Positions 33,880-44,491 of a DNA stretch of 64,000 nt are shown here, piece by piece. Each line of letters opens with the position of its first letter. Position 1 is the first letter of the stretch. The stretch comes from Iris pallida (Eukaryota > Streptophyta > Magnoliopsida > Asparagales > Iridaceae), in NCBI GenBank assembly GCA_029216955.1, contig JANAVB010029819.1, positions 32,918,827 through 32,982,826 on the forward strand, written 5' to 3'. Below the pieces are notes generated by a model that was not told where the DNA came from, did no database searches, and saw nothing but the letters and a program-made list of their open reading frames with translations. Position numbers and translations under genes: made by a program.

Positions 33880-34738
33880 ATCCCTCAGCTGGTGATCTGA
33901 CGCTCCGCAAAGAAGGCACTTCCGAGCCTCTTCCTATACACGTTCCATCCATGCCCTGGCTTCTTGCAGAAGGTGCAACTGACTGTCTGCTGCCTGGGGG
34001 CCTGATGCTGAAACTGCTGCTGGTGAACTGGCCTCTACAGGATCGGTTGCGGTTGGAACTCGCTCAGCTGCTGATGCTAAAAGTGGGGCCTCTTGGCCTG
34101 GCCTCCGCTGCTGCTGCTGCCCCCAACTGGGTCTCGCCCCCTCTTGAGCCTAAGCTCAAGATCATCCTCTGCCAACAAGGCTCCCGTCAAGATCTCCTCG
34201 AATGTGGCATCCCGGTTGCCCTCGGTCAAGGACTTGACCTCCTTGACTAGACCCTTCCGAAACCTCTGAGCCTTCGCCGTCTTGCTCAAGCCCTCTACAA
34301 ACCTGTCGAGGCGGCCAACTCCCCGGCGTACTCCTCCACTGAAAGGCTTCCCTTGACTAGGCTCTCGAACTGCGACTCCAAGGCTCTGAGTACTGAATCT
34401 GGGAAGAACTTCTTCTTGAAGAAGCCCTTGAACCGCTCCCAAGTCTGTCCAGCTACCCCCACCTTGGGGTCTGACTGATACCAGGTGCGAGCAAGATCTC
34501 GTATCCGGCTAGCTGCGGCCTCGATCTGAAGATCTGCTGGTATCCGGGCCAGGCGGAAGATCTCATCTATGTGCTCGATCCACTCATCGGCATATAGTAT
34601 CCCCTCTGTCCCCAGAAAGTCTCTGGGGCTCATCTTCTGAAACTGCTCGATCCCCGGTGTCCTCGGCAGATGGACTACTGGTCGAGCTACAACCGTCATA
34701 AGGGCCAACTCCATGCCCCTGTCCTGTCGAGCCTACTG
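33880..34738 (-). pseudogene. Element E gag, left-block copy
   Basis: N-terminal gag frame 34295-34714 contains FLGTEGILYADEWIEHIDEIF, the RIRDLARTWYQ block and FKKKFFPDS. The left block lacks one A near 34316, shifting to the frame 34077-34442 (FVEGLS, EILTGALLAEDDLELRLKRGRD). Zinc knuckles lie at about 33890-33985, with a 2 bp deletion at about 33922. TAG codons: 34733-34735 (after DRQ), 34077-34079 and 34035-34037. The frame also fails upstream of the first TAG, so the gag start cannot be assigned. Confidence 0.8.
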
Positions 34739-35175
34739 CCGGTCCATGAACTGCTGGAAGTACGCGAACATCTGCGCTGCGTCCACGTGTCCTGTAGGCG
34801 GCGGCTGCTGAAAGGATCTTATGGAATGTCCGGGTCCTGCCTCCGAGCCGGTGGAGGCATACCCCCTGCTGCTACTGCCGAGGTCTCAATACGAGCAGAG
34901 GTGGCAGGAGCTGCAGTCCCCTAGCCTCGCTGTACTGGCTGGGAGGTAGCAGTCCCCTCCATAGCATCCCACGAATGGTACGCTGCGATCGAGTCTCTAC
35001 CATCCTGAAGATAGACAAACAAGGGTATCAATTTCTGAGAAAGAAGCGAAATAACAAAGACGGACAATTAAAATTCAAGAGATCAGCTGACAATAAGGAT
35101 TTAGATGGCAATAAAAGAAATTTTCTAAATTGATTGAGTACCTTAAAATTAATGTCCTATATTCTACTGCAGGCT

Positions 35176-35205
35176 GTAGTGATACTCTAATTCGAATACC
35201 ACTAC
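35176..35205 (-). other. Hairpin with palindromic loop downstream of the E primer site
   Basis: Element strand GTAGTGGTAT, loop TCGAATTAGA, GTATCACTAC. Same stem as D with one loop change, TTCGAA palindrome kept. Confidence 0.6.
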
Positions 35206-35216
35206 ACTTCTAGTCT

Positions 35217-35235
35217 AGACCTGCATGGGCCACCA
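35217..35235 (-). other. Element E primer-binding site, tRNA-Ile(AAU) type
   Basis: Element strand TGGTGGCCCATGCAGGTCT, 9 nt after the LTR end, is the longest match of the set (19 nt) to the recalled tRNA-Ile(AAU) 3' end with CCA. Confidence 0.78.
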
Positions 35236-35244
35236 CTAAAAACG

Positions 35245-36487
35245 TGTCACGACCCGCACCCTAGAGTAAGGGCACGAGACGTGGGTATGTCCAGCCTACG
35301 CCACAGTGTCGGCGGTAGAACGCTGTCCTAGGTCAACATATATCTAATAATATATCTCTAAACAGTTTATACTCCCCGAATGGGGGTGACATAGCAGTAA
35401 AAACTCAATCACAACTAAGGAAGAGATAGCACGATATGAAATAGAACTCAAGGAAAAATAGATAAGTAGTCTAAGATAATCCCAGCAAATATCCAGAGGT
35501 ACATGGTCTCAGATACTGAATGAAAGAATATATACAACTCAGAACAGAATAAAATCTAGCTAAACATGTCTCAAGACTACATAAGATAAGATGAGCCTAA
35601 CAAACTAGTCTAGGCAATGGGGTGATGTCCTCAGCTAGAGCTGGGTCCTCCTGAGGGTCCAGCTCGCAAGTGTCGTCTAGGCTGCCCCGTAGAAGGTATC
35701 CACACAGGCCTCCTCCTCGTCCTAATATTTTCAATAGGTACAGTCAGGACAGCGAGTACAGTACACCTCAATAGTTCATAGCAGGTTAGAAAATATAATC
35801 ATGCAGTAAAGTAAGATACAGGTGCTGAAGAATATAGTATGTAAACAGAGAAAGAGAACTGTAATAGAAATATCTACTATAAGTAACGAACTAACAGTGG
35901 CTAGTGAGTCAGAGTATAGGATAGCACATGTGAACAGAACAAATTTGTACATGATCTACACTAAGGAGTATCACATGATCTACACAACTATGGAATTGTT
36001 CACCTGACTACTAGCACTCTCCCGTTTCCCCAATCAATACACAAGGATCTAAGCAGGTTATGTTATTATACATGATATCACATGGGGGCCCATGAAAGGG
36101 TGCACATGATAGTATACATGAGGGCTCTGTGAACATGAGAGTACATGATTCACAAGAGTGTACATGTATGGTGAAAGCACAGGAGTACATGATGAAAGTG
36201 AAACGCACATGACACAATGTACCCGATGCTCCCGAGGGGGATAACATCACATGAAGAGATCTTATAGTACCAATCCGTGATAATGTCGTGACAGCACAAG
36301 TAAAGTAATTTAATGTAGAAATAATTCTAAGCAGGATATGAAATGATCAGAGAATGTACTCGCCTGGTATCCGAGTGTCCAATATGAAAGTACTGTCCGA
36401 GGAGTGGTGTCTGGCTCCTAATCAGAATAGCACAAGTCACAACAAGTCTAAAATGGTAAAATGAAGTCCTACTATGCATTCTACATG
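35245..36487 (-). repeat. Element E 5' LTR, inner 1.24 kb
   Basis: Aligns with 26278 to about 27540 of the left LTR with scattered differences. LTR-end hairpin at 35297-35317. Cut by the N gap at CTACATG. Confidence 0.9.
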
Positions 36488-36500
36488 NNNNNNNNNNNNN
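36488..36500. other. Assembly gap of 13 N
   Basis: Thirteen N separate the 5' LTR of element E, which stops mid-LTR, from a sequence that begins at the primer-site remnant of element A. The two sides are not adjacent in either element's normal order, so this is a contig join. Homology of the right block to position 7315 starts at the first base after the gap. Confidence 0.98.
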
Positions 36501-36614
36501 GACCGCATGGGCCACCACTAAAAACGTGTCATGACCAGCACCCTAGTATAAGGGTACGAGAAGTGGGTACGTCCAGCATACGCCGCAGTGTCGGCGGTAG
36601 AACGCTGTCCTAGG
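36501..36614 (-). mobile_element. Element A' fragment (right block)
   Basis: Repeats 7315-7428: primer-site remnant (36505-36517), then the LTR inner end from 36527 up to the C' junction at 36614/36615. The block begins exactly at the primer site because the contig starts there. Confidence 0.88.
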
Positions 36615-37022
36615 TGTAGCTCCCCTTCTCGGATATTTTATAAATATTTATTTAAATTCAGATTTTTTGATTTTATAAATAGTTATTTAGTTTATTATTA
36701 CTGGCTATATTATTATTGTCAATAAATGTTATATATATACTTGTTCATATTTATAAAAAATAGGCTCTATATTGGAATGATGCTTTCGTATTTATTTAGA
36801 ATTTATTGAGTATATTATATAAGTATATATATAAATATATAGATAAGTAAATATGTATCTAGATATATATAGAGAGTAAATAAATACATATAAATACGTG
36901 TGTGTGTATATATAAAAATATACTATATATGTGTATGTGTATATGTATATATATAAATAAATATATATATATATATGTATGTGCATGTATTAAATATATA
37001 AAAGTATACGGTGTGTATATAT

Positions 37023-37101
<79 letters not shown>

Positions 37102-37250
37102 TAAAATATACATGTATAGTATAAGAAAAAAAGAAAAGAAAAAAAAGGGAATAGAATGAGAAAGCAGCCCAGAACGGCCAGCTAATCCCCCAGGCCCAGC
37201 CAGTGGGCCAGCAAGCCATAGGAACCCGACCTTAATATTCCCCCAGCCAT
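36615..37250 (+). repeat. Element C' 5' LTR, first part
   Basis: Same as 7429-8053, with a longer uninterrupted TA tract (about 37028-37098). Ends CAGCCAT before D'. Confidence 0.9.
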
Positions 37251-40200
37251 TGTAACACCAAGTTTTCCAAATGATGGTAATTTTAAAATTTTGTAATTTT
37301 AATCTTTTAATAATGATATTTTAAATTATGATATAATTTTTGGTAATTTTTAAATCATTTTAAAACTATTTTAAATCATGACTTATGATTTTAGTGTTTT
37401 GATAGTGTAACACTAGAGACAGCTTAACCTAGAGCCTAGCCCTGTGATTAGGGTGTTTCATTTATTATTTCCAGTTTGAGAGTATTTTGTCATTTTTTTA
37501 TTTAATAAATTTAATAATATTATTGGAAATTTAATATATTATTATTAATGGTGTGATTTTAATATTATTTAATTGATTGCCATGTTTTGTGATTAGCCAA
37601 ACTTGGTTTGGACCTAACCTAGATTAGTCATAGCTAGTCTTAGCTAACCATGGTTAGTGATAGTTAGTATTATTTAGATTTATTAGAATTAATGTGATTT
37701 TTAGTGATTTTTAGTATAATTGATTTTGGTCCTATAGTTGACTTTGACTAGTGTTGACTAGGAGACTAACCTAGAGACTAACCTAGGTCATGACTACTTG
37801 GTTAGGTTAAGTAACCTTAGCTTGACCTAAGTTAGTGATAATTAACTCATTAGAATTAGTTTGGGGAAATTAGGAATTTATTTGATTAAGGAATGGCTTA
37901 TGATTTCACAAGTCATTAAATGACTTAAAGCCTTTAAGGCCCAACCCAACCAAGTGAACCTAAACCTAGCCCATTCCAGCCGTGGCAGCCACACTTAGGT
38001 CATTCCTCCTATTTAATTCCCTCCTAGAAATTAGGGCTAGCCTCCATTGGGATTATTGCAAGTTTGGAAAGAGGTGAGTCCCCATCTTCCTTAAATCATA
38101 GAAATTCCTATTTAGCTCCTTTTCCACCCAAATCAATTGCATTAGGACCTAAAATTATTGTACTTGCTGTTGTTATTGAGAGATTTTAGGGAATACACAA
38201 TTTGTGGATATTTGGGGAGCTTGAGGAACCATTTCATTTGGGGCTTTTGTGTGGATTTGCACCATAGGTAAATTTTTAATCTATTCCATAAAATTATTGT
38301 TTATTTGCATTTCTAGGATGCCATAGCCCTAACCTAACAGTAGGATTAGCTAACCCTAGAATTTGAGTCCATTACGTGTCCGTATCGGACACGTATCTGC
38401 ATGTATAGGAATGTGTTCGACGAAATGCCCAAAGGACATTTCGTTTGATTTTGTGAAATATTTTTGAATAGGAAAATAGGATTAGACCTTGCTTATGCAT
38501 TTCTATTACACTGAGCATGATTTAGCGTCGTATCGAGTCGCACAGACACGCGGACACGCGGACACGCGGACACGCGATCGAGCACGGCGCGCGCTGGCAG
38601 AATTTATGTCCTGCTACTCGGGCTAGGTTTCGAGCTGGACACGGCATTTTGGACCACGAAATTTGACACACGTGTCATGTCCATAACTGACACGGGGTTC
38701 CCCAAGTGGTTCGACCCCTCGTATCGTATCGGACACGCATTTGCGTGTGCACGTGTTATGCACTTGGCGTACACAGTGTGTACCAGTGTGTTGAGATTGG
38801 TCCTCTGTGTTTAATTCAATTTAATTAGTTTTAATTCATGTTTTTAGTTGATAATTAGATCTAAATATGATGTATTATCTATGGTTAATTAGGTTTACAT
38901 GTTGGTTTAAGTTTTGATGTGAATATTGGATTCGAATGGGTTAAAGTTCACATAGCTGATACCATTCCTGATACATGTATTGTTCAGCATTTTTCTAACC
39001 TTTTAATTTCCTGTGTAATAATGTTCTTCACTGATTTTTACCCCCACATTTGTTGATTTGGGTTAATGCAATGTTGCATTCGAAATTGGGCTTTTGTATG
39101 TGTTATTGGAAATTGGCATGTGAAGTGATTCAATTTCTGATTAACTGATTTAATAGACTGAGATTTCATTTGTTAAACTAGAAATTGATATTAGTTTGTG
39201 TTCTCAGTTAACTGTTGAAACCTGAGAAGTGATTTAAATTCTGAAAACCTGATTTGATTTTCCTTCCATCTTGTTAATAAGCTGAAAGAATGCATTGATT
39301 CATTTTAAAGCCTGTTATTCCAAGTAGTGATTATCATTAATAGTTTTTCCTATTTCCCTTTAACACTTTTCCCTGTCAACTGTAACTGAGAACTGGGTTC
39401 CCTTCCTTTTTGCATTGTATATAGCTTACTGTAACTGAGTTTCAATTTAAGATGCTGATTTCCCTTAAAATCTGAGATTGCTTCCTTAATTAAAAACCTG
39501 AGATTCTTCTTCATTTTTTTAAACTAAAATACGATTCCAGATTCCCATTTACAAATGTATTCCCTGTTTCCCTATAAACACTGCCACTGTCTTCACATGT
39601 TCCTAGTTTACTATCCTGTTTATCACACACAAGTCTCTCACCCTCACTCTCTTCACACACACACAGGTTTCATTAATCTGTTTTGAACTGAATTCCTTTC
39701 TTTTTACTGTCAACTGCAATGTTGGTCTTTTCTATTTTATTAAAACTGAATTCCCTTTTCTGTTTCATATTGATATGTATACACTGTTTTTCCCATGGTT
39801 CACTGTTTTCCTAGCCTTCACTGTCCTAATTTCCTACATAAACCCAGGTTTTCCTATTGCCATGCCATAGTTCATTGTCACACACTCTCTAATCTAACAC
39901 ACACACTCATGTACACAGGGTCAACCATCACACTCTCTTGGCACATGCCACATTTTCCCACACACACACACAAGTACACCACCACATTCGTTCCTATTTT
40001 CTATGTATATATTATGTAATGTATATATATAGGTAATGTATGAATAATTAGGTATCCTATATATATTATATAATGTGTGTGTATCTATATATATTTGAGA
40101 TATGATGCAATGTGTGAGATATATATAAATAGTAGTCTATAGGTTATGTATATTCCATATTATATTATAGCCATGTCAATGTGTAATATAGGTTAGATAT

Positions 40201-41548
40201 ATTGTCATGTGTGTAATGTTATGGTTTGGCTTATGGCATGATATTGCCTAGTAAGCCTAGATTAGTCTTGTTAGGACTTATAATGGCTTGTTAGACCTAG
40301 AATAGACTAGTTAGACTAGTTGACTTAGGTTTGACTTGGTTGACCTAGTTTGACTTCTAGGGTTGACCAGAGTTGACCAAGAGTTGACTTTGGTCTAGAT
40401 TGACCTAGATTCATGTAGAATGCATAGTAGTGCAACTTCTTATCATTCTGGACTTGTTGTGACTTGTGCTGTTCTAATAGGAGCCAGACACCATTCCTCG
40501 GACAGTACTTTCATCTTGGATATTCAGTTAGCAGGCGAGTACATTCTCTGATCATTTCATATCTGTTTAGGATTATATTCCTGCTTTAGATTACTTTACA
40601 TGATGCTGACACGTTGGAAATACGGATTAGTACTATATAGATCTGGTTGTGCGATGTTATCCTCCTTAGCGGATACATCGGGTATTCGAGTTCGTGTACT
40701 TTATCGGGAACATCGTGTACTCTTTGTATTTGTTATATTCGTGTACGAAATATGTGAATCGTGTATAATCATGTATTTATATGACCTTCGTGTATAATAA
40801 CATAACTTAGCTGGATCCTTGTGTATTGAGTTGGGGCGGGGGAGTAGAAGTGGTTATGTATTCAATCCAGTAGATTACTCGTGTACAAACCTCTGTAGAT
40901 TACTCGTATACAACATCGTGCCGTCTACATAACCATCTTATGCTCTGAATTACTAGCACTATTAGTTCTCTATATATTGTAGCTATTTACTTACAGTCTC
41001 TCTCTTTTATCGTATTATTTCTTCAGATCCTGTATCTTACTCTCTAGCATGTTTATATTTCCTAACCGGTTATGATTTTGTTGAGATGTACTGTACTCGC
41101 TCCCGTCCTGACTAGACCTGTTAAAAATTTTACAGTGAATGATGAGGCTCTGGTGTCTACTCCTCTTGGTGCAGCATTAGACATCACTAGAGACATGGAC
41201 CTACTAGCAGTGGATGACACTCCTTAGACTAGGATGTCGTTACTTTTCTGGATCACTGTATATAGATTCTGAGATATTTTGGGTTATGTATTTATTTTAG
41301 ACACTTAGAATTCTGGATTATATTTCTGTGCTTTCATTCTGGATATTTATCTATCTATCTTCATCTTGTTCTACCTTAGTTGTGATTGAGATATATTCTA
41401 TTATGTCATCCCCATTCGGGGAGTATAACTGTTTATTACCTTTAACTGTTAGATGTTGTGACCTAGGACAGCGTTCTACCGCTGACACTGCGGCGTAGGC
41501 TGGGCGTTGTTACGTCTCGTGCCCTCACAGTGGGTGCGGATCGTGACA
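37251..41548 (+). repeat. Element D' 5' LTR
   Basis: TGTAACACC...CGTGACA, 4298 bp. Inverted repeats at the equivalents of 9174 and 9221. The GGACACGC minisatellite (about 38548-38578) is as in D. No gene. Confidence 0.9.
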
Positions 41549-43636
41549 GTTTTTAGTGGTGGCCCATGCAGGTCAAGTTTATGTAGTGGTATTCGAACTA
41601 GAGTATCACTACAGCCTGCAGTAGGATTAGGATATATTTTTGAAGGTACTCAATCACAGTTAGGATTCCTTGAGAGATTCCTGGGATGACCCTTGAGAAT
41701 CTTATTTAAACTTCAATTTGAAATCATTTCCCTTGTTTTGTTCGCTCTCACTCCTTGTTGTTGAATTTGGTTTTGATGAATCGTTGTTGATTTTGATTTT
41801 TCCTATCGAGATAAATTTTATGGCCTGGGTTACGATATTTTCTGATAACATATGTGGACGGGAATAACAGGGATGGTAAAACGTCTGCTTGATTATGGAA
41901 CCTGTAGTTTATCGCAGCCATATTAGCTGGCGTGGCAGAAACATAGAGACCTGACTTCGGATGTACGTATCTTGGTTATGAGATTTGGAATTTCTCGCAG
42001 TTATACTAGTCGGCATAGCGAGAATTCCAGACGACATGATTATAGAGGTGCATGCCCCAGATATGGAATCTATCGTTTATCGCAGCTTTGTTTACTGGCG
42101 TGGCGAGGACTCTGAGTAACGTGATTTTGTGCAGACGTATATGATTATCAGATTGTATCTTGAGAAGTTTTTTAATATCATCTCTATCGTACCATTCTGT
42201 TGTTATAAATTGTATTCCTTCATCAAATAGCTTAGGAGTAGGAGTATGAGTAGGAGTAGCTTAGCTGTTATTATAAATCTAGTGTAACTTCTTGCTATTT
42301 TTTTCTTTATCCTAATACAATGAATCGATGATTTTGATAGAACTTAACTTGGATTTGATATTATAGCTCTAGTTTCAAAAAGGTTCCTTCTTTTAAACAG
42401 ATAAGCAGAATAGATTTTATCATTATTTCCTTCTTGCCATTATTCTTGTATTACCTTAAATTATATGAATATAGTGGACCCAGATGCTTGCCTGACACGT
42501 ATGCATGCTACACTTGATTACCAACCTATCTAAATGCATATTAACATGTTTGATGTTAATTTCTCAAAATCCCTATTTCTATTATAGTACAGTATCAGTG
42601 ACTAGTTCTCCGTTTCCCAGATTAATTTCGTAATTAAATTTATACTTCATGTTATTAGTTGTTGTTTACATTACTGCACATGTATGTTATATACAGGGTT
42701 TCATTTCTTAAAGAAAATTGGTTGAGTTTTGTGTTTGAAATTGTCAAATGTGAGACTGTGTACATATTAAACCTTTAACCCTGGATTCTAAGTATTTAGT
42801 TCAAATTGCAGTTTTTAATTGTAATGTTTTGAGCCGTATACATTGATATGTGTAGGTATATAATGTTAGGTTTCATACTCTTACATGTTAGGTTGTGGTT
42901 GTGGTAAACATTGAGTTGGTTTTGATGTTCGAATTTCTCCTAAGATCTTGAAAACTGAATACATGTTAACATTTTTTTTTCATTGCTTTCAAATGAGTAG
43001 TTCAATTTTGGATTAATATGTAATGTTGAACTAAAACTGAATAATCAAACCCTTTATTCAAGTTTTAACCCATGTACACTCGACACTCTACACTAATGTT
43101 CACAACTGCGAAGTAAATCTAACCCTTCATCTCTATGTTATGTTCATGTAGCCATATAGATACACATATATATGTGGTTAGCCATGCATGTTAGGAGTAA
43201 TAGCTTGTACCTTGTAGACTGCTTAACCAATATGCCATGAATAGTGTAACTTGATAGCTATAGTTGAGACCCAAATCCTCCTATACACTTTCATGTATAT
43301 TTCACACACACAAACCACATAACCCTTATATAATGCTATCTTTTCCCTCTCTAACACCTCTCTTTCTATATATATTATATTATGATTGGATTCAATGCTA
43401 TTGACTTTCGTTCCTTAAACTTGTGGTTCTGGTTTTCTTAAAATAGTACCCCTTTATAGATGATTAGTAGTTATCTTATTTTATTTTCTGATAAGTACCA
43501 GTTTTATATAGGATGGTAGACTGCCTTACAGTTTTGATGATTTGTTATTTCTGTATCTTTTCCAGTTCAACACCCTGATTGCTTGTATGTTTGATACCCT
43601 ATGACCGTTTTGGTTTAGCATAACTAGTATACCTAG

Positions 43637-44209
43637 ATGAGACTTCTGCTACCACCGTATACCATGACCCTGTATGTCGTCCTTTTAAATCGTATAATTT
43701 GTTTAAGTTCTGAGACCAAGAGTCCTTTCCCGCCTCCTCCTCTGCCTCCAGGAGCGGTACCCCATACCATACCCTCGGCATGTTTGTTTTCTGACGGAGC
43801 TCAGATATCCAGACTTCTTCGGGATGTGTTGGAGGCACTGAGAGTTCAGGCTGAGATCCTGAAGGAGCAGGGCCGCGGGATCCAACTGCTGCGGGATTTG
43901 GTACATTCAGGAGGAGAGCCTAGTTATGAGAGGACGAGGAGCAGTGTATACCCAGAGCCCCGTGAGCACCCAGACTATCAGCCTAGACTAGCCTACCCAG
44001 TCCAGACTCTTGTTCAGCAGAGGCCAGCTGAGAGAGTGCCTACCTGCACCTTCTGTAAGAAGCCTGGACATGTATGGGACTACTATAGGAAGAGAAGAGG
44101 GGAGTGCCTGTTATGTGGGTCAGCTGCACACATGCTACGAGACTGTCCTGCTGCACTGATCCCAGCCAAGACTCTGCCTTCGGAAGGGGGTTCCAGCCAC
44201 CAGACCTAG
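43637..44209 (+). CDS. Gag-like protein with two zinc knuckles, element D'
   Basis: 190-codon frame, open in this copy only. Residues 1-28 look like leader sequence; a proline run (30-38) follows, then an amphipathic helix (about 56-90, ISRLLRDVLEALRVQAEIL) that may form a coiled coil. The first knuckle is C137, C140, H145 with Tyr where the last Cys should be; the second, C157, C160, H165, C170, is complete. Zinc knuckles bind element RNA for packaging. The capsid domain found in E gag is absent. It ends shortly before a GAGGTAAGT splice-donor-like site at 44212-44220, so the real protein may be spliced. Whether it is made is unknown. Confidence 0.6.
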   Translation: MRLLLPPYTMTLYVVLLNRIICLSSETKSPFPPPPLPPGAVPHTIPSACLFSDGAQISRLLRDVLEALRVQAEILKEQGRGIQLLRDLVHSGGEPSYERTRSSVYPEPREHPDYQPRLAYPVQTLVQQRPAERVPTCTFCKKPGHVWDYYRKRRGECLLCGSAAHMLRDCPAALIPAKTLPSEGGSSHQT

Positions 44210-44491
44210 TTGGAGGTAAGTCCTTGACTTATATCTTATCCAGTCCTTGATAATTGATGCACCCTACCATAGTGTTGTATGTTTTGATACCTTCTGAATG
44301 CTTTTGATTTAATATGACTAGAATAGCTGGATGAGACCTCAGACTGATACCACTTACCAAATCCTATATGTTATCCTTCCAATTGCGTGATTTAAATAAG
44401 TTCTCTTTTGACCTTGATTGCTGGGGGTTTAACCTAGAAGGAGTACGATCATCTCAATTTCGAGGACGAAATTTTCTAAGGTGGGTAGGAT

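Larger units (their letters stand above)
7315..36487. repeat. Left copy of a ~29 kb near-identical duplicated block
   Basis: The sequence from 7315 (the primer-site remnant of element A) to the N gap is repeated from 36501 onward in the same orientation and order. The offset drifts from 29186 at the start to 29262 at the window end, so differences are mostly small indels. Examples are (TA)n length, homopolymer length and a 2 bp deletion in the D gag-like ORF, with few substitutions. All three nested insertions and their junctions are identical in both copies, so duplication (real or by assembly) came after the nesting. Confidence 0.95.
26278..36487 (-). mobile_element. Element E: Ty3/gypsy chromovirus-like element, left-block copy
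   Basis: Minus-strand element: 5' LTR 35245-36487 (cut by the N gap), primer site 35217-35235, gag-PR-RT-RNase H-INT-chromodomain from about 34738 down to 30288, polypurine tract, 3' LTR 26278-30209. The long LTRs and the chromodomain-like integrase tail suggest the Tekay/Del lineage (inference). It is inserted in the 3' LTR of C. Coding is interrupted by TAG stops, by a 96 bp intron-like insert and, in this copy, by single-base indels. Confidence 0.9.

Noticed and set aside
30288..34738. TAG reassigned to glutamine (recoded polyprotein)
   Set aside because: One TAG aligns with Trp in element A, A and E have TAG at different Gln codons, and one TAG is present in only one block copy. Decay at CHG sites explains this more simply.
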